Assembly: GCA_009801085.1 (NCBI GenBank)
Contig: VNWV01000002.1
Location: 3,038,001-3,102,000 of the forward strand
Source of the DNA: Lasiodiplodia sp. COLG20
Taxonomy: Eukaryota; Ascomycota; Dothideomycetes; Botryosphaeriales; Botryosphaeriaceae
DNA length: 64,000 nucleotides
Direction of reading: 5' to 3'
Positions 1-10,774 of the stretch are shown here, one piece after another. A program made the translations under genes and the position numbers. Numbering within the stretch: position 1 is the stretch's first letter; each line of letters begins with the position of its first letter. The notes beneath the pieces were generated by a model that saw only the letters and a program-made list of their open reading frames with translations, did no database searches and had not been told where the DNA came from.

Positions 1-590
1 CTATAGAAAAGCTAGTTATAATCTAAAAATAATTACTATTATTAATTATTTTATATATTAATAAAATAGTCGCTAAGACTAATTATCTAAATAATAAATT
101 AGATAATTATAGTTATTAGCTATTCTATAGAGCGTACGTAACTTAGACGCTTAGAGTACTTTTTTAATATTCGTCTTTTAGCTTTATAAAATAATAATAA
201 TAATATACTATATCTTATTTATTCTTTTTTTATCTACTTTTTAACTTCTTACTTTCGTATACTACTTTAAAGTAATTATACGTTTAGACTTTTAACTTTT
301 AACTTAACTTTATAGTTCTTTATCTTATAAAAGATCTTTTAGTTCGTACTTTTTTTTAGAGTTATTACGTTTTTATAGACGTTCTTTTTATATAAACTTT
401 AACTACTATTTACTAGTATTTTTATACGCGCTATCGTCTTATATTCTCTAGATTTTTATATAAAATTTAAGACCGTACGACTCTTTTATTTATAAGACTT
501 ATTAGTTTTTATAGTAAGTTTTTTCGTACGTACTTTCTATTTTTAAAGTTATAAAGTTTATATTCTCTAAAGTTTATAATACTTAGATAG
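1..590. repeat. Diverged direct repeat, copy A
   Basis: This AT-rich segment matches 842-1390 over nearly its whole length, at an offset that slides from about 841 to 811 to 805 through small indels. Shared landmarks are the CTATAGAA opening at 1 and 842, the CTTAGAGTA block at 150 and 961, and the ATTCTCTA block near 560 and 1366. Both copies are saturated with RIP-type changes, so what they once encoded is not recognisable. The repeat begins at the first base of the window and may continue outside it. Confidence 0.7.
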
Positions 591-841
591 ATAGTTAAAT
601 AAAACGGCTTAATATAACGGTAGACTTCTTCTACTAAGCTTTAAAGTTACTTAGTAGGTTAGATAAATCGTAGAGTTTATTTTAAAGAAATAAGAGAGAA
701 AGAATAATAATTAAACGAGAAAGTATTACGTAATTATATAGTATATAGTAAGCCGATTATCTCTAAATTAATAGAACTTAAATTAAAACTTTAAGTTAAC
801 TACGAAGAGTTAAGTATCTAGCTAACGAGTATATCTATATA

Positions 842-1390
842 CTATAGAAGAGCTAGCTATAATCTAGTATAATAGATCTATCTCTTATAGATCTAAGAGT
901 ATTAGATTTATAAAAGTTAAATCTATATAAATCTAACGTAGAGTATATATAATCTAGACGCTTAGAGTATTATTTTAATATTCGTTTTTTAACTCTACTA
1001 AGCGATCGTAATATCGTATTATATCTTACTCGTTTTTCTTTTTATCTACTTTTTATCTTTACGTACTACTTCGAAACGATTATACGTTTAAATCTTTAGT
1101 TTTTAATCTAACTTTATAGTTCTTTATCTTATAGAAAATTCTTTAGTTCGTATTTCTCTCTAGAGTTAGTACGTTTTTATAAACGTTCTTTCTATACGAG
1201 CTTCGATTATTATCTACTAGTATTTTCGTACGCGCCGTCGTTTCGCGTTCTCTAGATTTTCGTACGAAATCTAAAATCGTACGACTTTTTAGCTCGTAAG
1301 ACTTTTTAATTCTTACAGCGAACTTTTTCGTACGGACTTTCTATTCTTAAAGTTATAAAGTCTATATTCTCTAGAGTTCGTAATACTTAA
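842..1390. repeat. Diverged direct repeat, copy B
   Basis: Second copy of the repeat at 1-590, separated from it by about 250 bp of AT-rich sequence. It lies just upstream of the Ty3/gypsy integrase remnant at 1500-2135. It keeps more CG dinucleotides than copy A, so it is slightly less decayed. I could not assign either strand to a known protein family. It may be part of the same retroelement or an independent duplicated element; duplication is itself what triggers RIP. Confidence 0.65.
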
Positions 1391-1499
1391 CTAGATCTTA
1401 AAGAAATATCTATAAAGCTACGTAAACTACTAGTAAAATAACTAAGTAGAACTTTTATTTCTAGCTTAATTTACTTATAATAGTATAGTAACAAAAACT

Positions 1500-2135
1500 A
1501 CTTAAAAAACGCCGTTTTATATTAACTTTAAATTCGAGTTTTAAGTCTACGAAGAACTTATTTTATAAAAAAATATCGTATAAAAAAAGATACTCTAGAC
1601 GAAATAACTAAAAAGACTATATTAAAGTCTAGTTTAAAATATAGAATTTATTAACTACTATATAGCTATATATTATAATCGTAGACGCTAAAAGCTACCA
1701 CCTCTAAAGAAAAAAGATAAAGTCTAGCTTTTTACTAAAAATCTAAAAACTAAACGACTAAGTTCTAAATTAAATTATAGAAAAATTAATTTCTTTAAAA
1801 TTAAATAAAAACTTTTCTCTATTACTTATAAACTTAAATTATCTAAAAATATACGCTAAAGTCTAGTCTTCTACGTAGCGCTTTTTAAACTAGTATTATA
1901 AAACGTTTAAATACTAGAATATCTCGAGAAATAAATTTAATTCGAAGACGTATAAGAATAAAATATTAAAAAAATTCTAGATAGTAAATAGAATTTTAAC
2001 GATTAGCTTAAATATCTAATTAAGTAAAAAAATTACGACGACTTAGAAAATATTTAAAAGCTCTTATTAAATTTTAACTATTTAGAACTTTTTAAAAATT
2101 TTTATCGATAAAACTTAAACTATCTAGATTTAGAA
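1500..2135 (+). mobile_element. RIP-destroyed Ty3/gypsy retrotransposon: integrase C-terminus and chromodomain
   Basis: Translating the plus strand in the frame of position 1767 gives a protein-like string broken by TAA/TAG at places where Gln or Trp would be expected, as RIP produces. At about 1767-1900 the pattern K-L-x-Y-x-K-I, then I-T-Y-x-L-x-L, then V-F-Y-V-A-L-x-K resembles the GPY/F module that ends chromoviral integrases. In the same frame, 1965-2110 reads like a chromodomain: I-L-D-S, Y-L-I-K-(stop)-K-x-Y-D-D-x-E-N, then F-x-x-L-E-L-F-K-x-F-Y-R. Module order and shared frame support a single pol remnant. No ATG-started ORF remains and the copy cannot be functional. No LTR was identified. 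Similarity was judged by eye. Confidence 0.7.
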
Positions 2136-3624
2136 TATTCTTCTATAACGTAAAATCTAGAGAAGAAGTTAGAGATATCTAAAACTAATTTATAAAAGTC
2201 TATTAAAAAACTACGCTATTAGCGTTTACTACGTTACTACTAGACTCGTTAAATAAATATAGCGTAGCCGTATCGTCTATTTCTAAATTAGCTAAGTCTT
2301 AATCTAAGATAGTAGTCTTCTCTACTTTAATTATAGCTAACTTTTAGTTAAATATCTCGTTACTTTAAAAATTTAGAAAAGATAATATTTAGAAAAGCTA
2401 AATTATCTTAGTTTAAAAAAATACGTTTCGACGAGTTAAGCGAAGAATTTTTATCTTATTCTATTTAATTTAATGTTAAATCTTTTTTAACTAACTTCGA
2501 ATATAATTTTATTATTAAATTACTCGATAAACTATAGAAAATTAGTATAAGTATAAAAAGAAAAGAAAATAGTTATACTTAATCGAAAAAGTTATTACTT
2601 TAAAAATATAATAACGACTACGCTTTATATACTCGTAATAACGAGATTAATTAGAAAGAACGAAGTAACGATACTAAAGATAAAAAAAATAGAATTAATA
2701 ATAAATAAACGTCTTTATTTTATCTTAAAAGATACGAGAAGCTAAAACGTACTAATAAGTACTACTATTTAATATAATTAGTATAAAGAAGAAGAATAAT
2801 AGTAAAAAGAATCTATAAAGTTTTATAAGAATTTATATAAAAGCTTTTAAACTAAAAGTAGTCTAAAAAAGAAATAGTATTACGATACGCTTAAATAAGT
2901 AGTAAAAAAGTTAAAATCTTATACGACTTATTATCTACGTAACTAATAACGCTAATCTAGTATAATCGACTCGGTCGATCTAGCCGTATTCGAATCTATC
3001 GACTCGAACTACTAAACTCTTTTTAGTATTTTAATTACTCTAGTTACCTTAATTATTACGAGTAACTAATACTAATTATACTAATTACTCTATATATATA
3101 AACTATACTCGTTATAGTAGATAGATTCTTTATAATTAATTTTAATTATTATTTTATACTTTCTTATTATCTTCTCTATCTAACTACGACTACTATTCTC
3201 TATATATAGTATTTAGTAATATTTTAGATAGAGATAGTAAACTTTAACGCTACGATTTCTTTTTAACGCTTTTATTTTAATCTTCTTTTTAAGTTCTAGC
3301 GTAATACTTTTACTATCTAGTATTCGTCTAGATAATAGCGTACGTAAATACGTATTTCGAACGAATTTAATTAGAGAAAACTACTCGGTTTAAGCCGAAT
3401 TAAAACGAATTAATCTAGATAAAAGATCTAGATAAAAGCGAAAAATATAGCTAAAATAAATTAAAACTTTACTAAAATAGTAGCTAGCTAATTTAGAAAG
3501 TATTAAACCGTATTACTTTTCGTTTTAGTTTTAGAATCTTTTATATATAGTTAATATACTAGAACTTAATAAAGAGAACGTAGTCTACTAGTATATAAAC
3601 TCTATTTAAGAAGTTCTAAATAGT
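2136..3624. other. RIP-mutated AT-rich sequence, content not assigned
   Basis: Extremely AT-rich sequence almost without CA or TG dinucleotides. It has no open frame longer than a few codons and no ATG except one near 2473. It sits between the gypsy remnant and the LINE remnant and could hold the gypsy 3' LTR and the upstream reverse-transcriptase part of the LINE, but I could not recognise either. Confidence 0.6.
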
Positions 3625-4842
<1,218 letters not shown>

Positions 4843-5241
4843 AAAATAAGATAGATAAACCGAATAAAAAAACGCGAATATAAAAATATATAGTATTAAG
4901 AAAGATACGTATTTATATATACGTAATCTATTAGTAGAGATTTATAATTTAATAGAGTTTCGCGTTAATACTAATAACGAACGTCGTAAACGTAATACGT
5001 ATATTATTATTATAACTAATTCTAAATACGAGAACGAAAATAGACTAAACCGCTTTAAAAACTACTTTTACGCGCTCTTTACGACTATTAATATCTTTAT
5101 TTATACGAAATCGATACTTCTTTTTAATATAATCTACTACTACTTTTAATATAAACTTAGTATCTTTATCGCTACGATAAAGAACTATAATAACGAGGTC
5201 TTTTTAGTCGCTTAGAGTCTATATTTAGACGAGATAGATAA

Positions 5242-5971
5242 GAACTACGGTAAATTACTTAAATATTAGATTTTTTAAAAATAATTATCGAAATATTAAA
5301 AATATTACTAAAATATTAGGTGTAGACATATTAATTATTTGCATAAAAATCTACTATATATTAATATAAAAACCTAATATCTCAGTAATAAAAACGTAAT
5401 TAATGACATTTTAGTAATAAATATATAGAATATTTACTAAGATGTCAGGTTTATTACCGAAAAATTACATAAATCTATAAAGAATTACTAAAATATCAGG
5501 TTTTTTACCGAAATATCACATAAATTTTTAAAAAATACGTAATTTTAAGACTATTTATATAGTAAATTACTGTTATATATATATTACTATAAAAATCCCC
5601 TTCAATTAGACCATTTTGAGTCGAATTTCGTAGTAAAATTTCGCTTTTATTTTTTTACTACAAAATTCGACTTAGAATAGCCCAATTGAAGGGGATTTTT
5701 ATAGTAATTTATATATAACAGTAATTTACTACAAAAATCTTCTTTAATTAGGCCATTCTGAGTCGAATTTTAATATTTACTGAAATGTCACTAAGTACGT
5801 TTTTATTACCGAGATGTCAGGTTTTAGATTTGTAAGTAATTTGTATAAATATATTACATAAAAAATCTAATATATTAGTAAGATTTATGCATACCTGATA
5901 TTTGGGTAATATTTTTAACATTTCGGTAATTAATTTTAAAAAATGTGACATTTCAGTAATTTGCCGAATTC
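5242..5971. mobile_element. Nested foldback (MITE-like) element spanning the RIP boundary
   Basis: The outer inverted repeats are 5242-5321 and 5893-5971, about 80 bp each and complementary over nearly their full length. A second inner pair follows at about 5341-5417 and 5773-5880, and the centre is the hairpin at 5561-5730. Short motifs of the type ATTACTGAAATGTCA and ACCGAGATGTCAGG recur through it. No ORF is present, so it looks like a non-autonomous foldback or MITE. The left outer arm lacks CA and TG and differs from the right arm mainly by C-to-T and G-to-A changes, while the right arm keeps these dinucleotides. A target-site duplication could not be fixed. Confidence 0.75.
5561..5730. 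repeat. 170-bp near-perfect hairpin with 78-bp arms
   Basis: The arms at 5561-5638 and 5653-5730 are reverse complements with few mismatches and leave a loop of about 14 nt. The arms contain the blocks CCCCTTCAATTAGACC and its complement. A third, partial copy of the left arm follows at about 5735-5775. Whether this is a separate insertion nested in the larger foldback or simply its core cannot be decided from one copy. Confidence 0.85.
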
Positions 5972-6572
5972 AGTAATTTGTCGTTATTTAACGGGACATT
6001 TAGTAAACTAGTAGAAGCTATCGCATTAGCGTCCTCTTATCGACGGCTGTCTATCGTGCGGCCGAGATAGAGATGTGTAAAGTAGAGAGAGCGTTAATAA
6101 CGAAGTCTTTAAATACTTTATATATTTTATATTATCGCACAGCTTGTAACTAATGCCGACTACCTACTATCTACTTCCTACTACGCTTTACTAAGATTCG
6201 CTTCGTTTGATTATAGCTCGTTAAATTCGTGTAATAATATAAGGCTGAGAGATAGATTTCTCTCTTACATAGACCTAAGAGCGCTTAATACCTCCTACAA
6301 TACCGTAGCACCTCTATATTCTGTCTACGTATTCGTCGTATACTACGGTTAATCTACATATATATCACGATTGTTACCAACTGTAATAAAAATAGTAGCT
6401 GGAAAAGAGATTCTACTAAGGTATAGTTTATAAAGACTCACTATGAGTTAACGAGCGGACTAGTAGCTAGGATCGGTCCATGGGTGGGCCGCTCGCTGGC
6501 CGGGAGTTTCGGATCGATAATAGACAAAGTAGTGTCGACTTTGCTGCGCCGCTTTTGGCCTTTCATCCCCTC
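5972..6572. other. Transition from RIP block to normal sequence
   Basis: Base composition rises from AT-rich to ordinary over this stretch. CA and TG dinucleotides are present, with fully normal GC-rich sequence from about 6475. No ORF or RNA gene was recognised. Confidence 0.6.
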
Positions 6573-7040
6573 TCATATTCGGGACCTTACAGGGTAAGAC
6601 GCCGGAGAAGGGATTTCCTGGTACACGCGGGTGTACGACTCATCTAAAGACTGAATAAGGTTTCCCTTAAACTGAAAGTAGACGAATCCCTGGAATTCGA
6701 ATGGAGTACCGTTCGCCTTTACGGTTGGAAGGTCCCTCTCCATTGTTCCCTTCCCGCGGTACATAGCCACGACTCCTTCCGGAACCTCCCAGGACCGCTC
6801 GAGAGTCATGGTAAAATTCGGAACGCTTCTGATCCACATGCTGAAGTGATCCTCAATGCCGCCCCGCCCTTTAGCACGTACACCAAAGGCATGGTCTGCC
6901 CATTCACCGTCCCGGGTAAACAAGGATGCGAGTTCGTTCGACGAGCCATTGGGAAAAAGAGAAATCCACTTCTTGACGACATCAATTCGAGAACCTTCTC
7001 GATTATATCTTAGCACCTGCGAAACAGAACCTCGCCTCAA
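6573..7040 (-). CDS. SnoaL-like / NTF2-fold protein
   Basis: A 155-residue protein matching the NTF2-like superfamily in the SnoaL-like branch of small alpha+beta-barrel proteins. Visible hallmarks are the helix with V-V-K-K-W-I-S-L-F near residue 22, A-D-H-A-F-G-V near 48, D-H-F near 64, and the strand-rich half with M-Y-R-G-K-G-T-M-E-R-D and E-F-Q-G-F-V-Y-F. Members include polyketide cyclases, small hydrolases and many proteins of unknown role; substrate and function are unknown here. The first 20 or so residues fit the family poorly, so the true start may be later or in an unseen upstream exon. It is the first gene beside the RIP block, about 600 bp from the foldback element, and has no premature stops. 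Confidence 0.6.
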   Translation of the reverse strand: MRRGSVSQVLRYNREGSRIDVVKKWISLFPNGSSNELASLFTRDGEWADHAFGVRAKGRGGIEDHFSMWIRSVPNFTMTLERSWEVPEGVVAMYRGKGTMERDLPTVKANGTPFEFQGFVYFQFKGNLIQSLDESYTRVYQEIPSPASYPVRSRI

Positions 7041-7620
7041 AGTATTTGAATATACTTACAATCCATTGTGCTTGATGTTATCGTAAAGCATTTGTCAGAG
7101 GTGTCTGTATTTTCACTCGCTCTTGTACAATGCGTAGATGAAGGTCTTGTGAGAGCGGTAGGAAATGTTCTTGAGCCGATTTAAATAGACCTTCAACCGG
7201 CAGTCATCGGAACAAATCAGGCGATGGTTTACAGGGTCGTCATTAAGCCCTAGCAGTCTTTAGTAATTGTTATGTTCATCACGGAAGACTGCGGAAAGGT
7301 GTAAGTTTAAGAGGCAGAGAAGAGAAGCAGGGATCCCTTCTTGCAACGAGGGAATATGGTCTAGAGGCCGATTATAAGTTATGTCTTGCGAGGGCCTCAC
7401 ATACGTGGCGCTGCGACAGATATTTAGGCTCGCTACCGATACCTTCTTGAGCTGCCCCGCCTTTGTAGAGGCGGAATATTTCCGGAGGTTGCCAAGTTTC
7501 TCACGTTCAGTGAGGGTCCTCTTTGGATTATGCAATCGTTGCCGACTGAGCCGCGGCGCGCGGCGCAGCCCTCTCCGTTGATGTCCACTGTGATTGAATT
7601 TGTAGGCACCTATCCTAAGC
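7041..7620. other. Intergenic region without recognised features
   Basis: Normal-composition sequence between two minus-strand genes. It should hold the SnoaL-gene promoter and the 3' end of the SDR gene. Its small ORFs resemble nothing known. Confidence 0.5.
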
Positions 7621-8602
7621 CTAAGTGTAGATTATACCACCGTCAACGACCATGGTTTGTCCGGTCACGTATTCGCTGTCTGGCCCAGCTAGGAAACTGA
7701 CAACTTTGCTGACATCTTCCGGGACACTTGTCCTGCCAAGAGCAATCAGTTCCTTCGTGTACTTCTTAATGGTATCGCCCTTCTTAGCGCCAGTTGTCTT
7801 GCCCAGCTCCTCATCTATCAAGTCCCACATGGCGGTACCGACGATTCCGGGCGCGTAGGCATTCACGGTGATCTTATGAGTTGCCATTTCCATGGCCATA
7901 ACCTGGGTCAGGCCACGGACAGCCCATTTAGAGGCTGAGTAGTGTGATAGCATAGCAAAGGGCTTGAAAGCGACGATGCTGAGGTGGCAGGGATTAGCAA
8001 GCCGGCATGCCGAGGAGAGAACTCACGTACCTTGCACAGCCAATTAGCTTTCCACCGCCGCCCTGCTCAATCATCTGCTTGGCTGCCTCGGTGTAGCAGT
8101 GAAAGACTCCGTAGACGTTGACCTCGAACATTCGACGGAAGTCTTCATCAGTCAGCTTGAGCAGCGGCTTGACTTGAGCAATGCCGGCGTTGGCTACCAT
8201 GGTGTCCAATGGCCCAAGTTCTTGCACTGAAGTTTTGACTATGTTCCTGACATCTGCACGCTTGGAAACGTCACCGATGACGAGGGCAGACTTGCGTCCC
8301 AAGCTCCTGATGTGTGACACAACTTCCTCGGCCTGAGCCTTGTTGTGTGCTATATCATTGACGGTGACGTCGTAACCGTCTTCAGCAAGACGGATAGCGA
8401 TGGCTTTGCCGCTATCAAGAAGTGAGCGGGGTATAAGTGTAGACGCAGGCACTTTGACTAACATGCCTCTTGCGGAGCCGGTGACTATGGCAGTCTTCTG
8501 CAGCCGAGGAGTGCTCACAAAGGAACGTGACCACGGTCGGGCGGGAGCAGTGAACTGAGTCGAGGCTCTCAGCAGGCTCCTTGGCGCAAAGCGAGGAGAC
8601 AT
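7621..8602 (-). CDS. Short-chain dehydrogenase/reductase, diacetyl/acetoin reductase type, with N-terminal presequence
   Basis: Exons on the minus strand: 8602-8463, 8411-8031, 7978-7621 (292 aa). The first intron (GTTAGT...TAG) restores the cofactor motif T-G-S-A-R-G-I-G-K; the second (GTACGT...CAG) restores the Ser of the active site before Y-S-A-S-K. Other SDR marks are N-A-G-I-A, the N-V-Y-G segment, P-G-I-V-G-T and the C-terminal V-D-G-G. The sequence is closest in feel to NAD(P)H diacetyl reductase (acetoin-forming) or butanediol dehydrogenase. Residues 1-35 are rich in Arg, Ser and Ala with no acidic residue, as in a mitochondrial presequence; the location is inferred. It is divergent from ASK1 with 351 bp between start codons. 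The exact substrate is uncertain. Confidence 0.85.
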
Positions 8603-8953
8603 GATGGCGTAGTAGCAGACGGAGAGCTATGAGTGAAGCAATTGGAGTGCCGCAACGCAGGGCCGAGCGAGCGCATTTTTATGCAGCAGCAGCTCGGGGT
8701 CAGCTGCGCCGGCAGAGGCAGCGGACGTGCGGAGTCGTGCGATGAGACCAAGCATGGCGTTGTGGCACGGTGTGGGGTAGCGAAGAGTGCGGAGAAGCGT
8801 TGGCGGGAATAATGCGTGAAGGGTTGGGAGAGACGCGTCAAATGGAGCGCGCCGCGCCGCGCCGTGGCGGCGGCCACAATTTACGCGGCGCCTCTGTTGA
8901 CATTTTGCCGATGCTGCAGCCCAGCCCCTCCACGACGGCCACCATTAACCATC
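8603..8953. promoter_or_regulatory. Divergent promoter region SDR / ASK1 with an MCB-type box
   Basis: This 351-bp GC-rich gap separates the start codons of the SDR gene (minus) and ASK1 (plus). It contains ACGCGT at 8833-8838, the MluI cell-cycle box bound by MBF in yeasts, about 120 bp before the ASK1 start. One such hexamer can occur by chance; the position next to a mitotic gene makes it worth noting. Confidence 0.35.
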
Positions 8954-10317
8954 ATGTCGCGCCCCAGTAGCATGATGGCGCAGAACAGCGCAATGGCCCA
9001 GCGCAACCTTACCTTGACCGAGGAGCTGGAGAAACTCGAGCAATCTATTACCCTAACACTGCAAGGTGACCACCCTGCTGCCGCGGCGTCTTGCGGCGTG
9101 CGCTGACCATGCACCCAGAAATCGACCACAACTTCAGCCGCGCCCATCGCATAGTCACTGGGAGCATCCTGCCTGTGGTTGAACAGTACGCGAAACACTC
9201 CGAGGCCGTGTGGGAGGGCTCCAAATTTTGGAAGCAATTCTTCGAAGCCAGCGCCAATGTCTCGTTGTCTGGTTACGAGGAGCCCACCGCTGCAGACGAC
9301 ACCACCGACGATGTGACCCATGCTTCCGCTGCTTACGACGATAGCCCTTCGCTTCGTGCCGATAGCACTCTCCGTTTTGCGGCCGGTCGCCCAAGCCAAT
9401 TTGACGATGACGACGAAGGGCTTGAGGACTCGCTACTTTCCTCGCCGTCCATGGCCAAGACGCCCCGCAACCCCCCCAGATCCTCTTTCACCGACGATTA
9501 CCCCTCCCCTTACGAGGCGCTGAAGCGTGAGCTACAAGTGGACAAGAGCGAAGGCCCTGGCGGCGAAGATGACATGTCGTCTGAGGCGAGCGGCTTGCCT
9601 GAGGAAGGCACTGTCCTCGGCGCTCCAACAACTCCTGGAAAAGTCTCGCAATCCGTCCTACCCGACATGTCCATGACGCCAGAGTCGTCTCCATTCGCGC
9701 CTGGCTCAACTGATCAGCACACGCGTCATACACGTTACGACTCGAACAACGACCCTCTCCTTCATCGCATGCTCGACAAGACGTATCGAATCGCTGCTAC
9801 GCCGCATACAGCACGGAAGACGCACTCTGGTGGTGCCGGTACCAATGCTGCTACTCCTGGAACTGCCAATCGCACGAGGCGACGCCTGGCGTTCGACTCC
9901 TCGCCTATGTCGTCTCCTGAAGCACCTGCTCCACAACTGCGCGCGGATATATTCTCTCCCGTCAAGACGCCACGAACCCCGGGTGTTAGCGTCTATCAGC
10001 AACACCGAACGCCCGGCAAGAGTGGTGGCGGCGGACTTGGTACAGCCAGCAAATTCACCGGCGGAGCCAAGAGCGTTGGAGACTTCATCACGTGGGACAG
10101 CGACAGTGAGGGTGAGACCGAATTCAGCCCACCTAAGACGATGCAGTTCCACGTTCCTCAGAGCCGCCTCATGCAAACCCCTGCACGTGAGGCAAGTAAG
10201 AAGATTGTTGAGGACCTGCTGCTGACCGCGGGTGGAGGAGAGCTGACGGATTCGAACATGACGGAAGATAGCCCGAGCATTGTGCGTAGGAACCTGGATC
10301 TTGATGATAGCTTTTAG
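8954..10317 (+). CDS. ASK1: DASH complex subunit Ask1
   Basis: Exons 8954-9065 and 9119-10317 (436 aa). The 53-nt intron (GTGACC...CAG) joins L-T-L-Q to E-I-D-H-N-F, recreating the conserved Ask1 N-terminal domain: T-L-T-E-E-L-E-K-L-E-Q-S-I-T, then R-A-H-R-I-V-T, then K-F-W-K-Q-F-F-E-A-S-A-N-V. The DASH/Dam1 complex couples fungal kinetochores to spindle microtubules. After about residue 110 the protein is low-complexity and rich in Ser, Thr, Pro and Asp, with many T-P and S-P pairs (for example K-T-P-R-N-P and K-T-P-R-T-P-G), fitting CDK phosphorylation as known for Ask1. The start is the first ATG giving the full domain. Confidence 0.92.
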
Positions 10318-10774
10318 TCCTGATAGGAAGCTATTGTGCCATTGCTCAAAAGCCGGGGTGTTGTGGGATTTCATTGTGCTATTTTGATACCCGGTAGTAG
10401 ATTGAAACATTGGTATTTGACTCCAATTGGGAAAAAGGGTGACGTTCTACCATGATTGAACAACTTGGCGTATGAGCCTATAACCTGAACTGTACATTTT
10501 GTAAACTCTGAGACTCGAGATCATACAATAAACGTGCAGATCCATCATATATCCGCAGCATGCAAAACAAAACGTGATGACTGATTAAGCCATGTCTTGG
10601 CCACCCTCACAGACGTGGCTTTTATGCTAACCCTCCCAATCTCTCATTGATGAGGCCATCCACCGACCGTCTGTCGGTCGATTCCGGGACGGAGGTGTTC
10701 TATTTCAAACAATTCAAAACATGATCCACCCTTACACGCTAGCCCTCTCCATCTACGCCCTCTATTACCCAAAC
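10318..10774. other. Convergent 3' region between ASK1 and the carnitine acetyltransferase gene
   Basis: Two converging genes end here. An AATAAA-like signal (CAATAAAC) lies near 10526 on the plus strand. No other feature was recognised. Confidence 0.45.

Noticed and set aside
7017..7066. Upstream mini-exon for the SnoaL-like gene (ATGGATT followed by GTAAGT)
   Set aside because: The 43-nt intron it would need puts the second exon out of frame with the domain.
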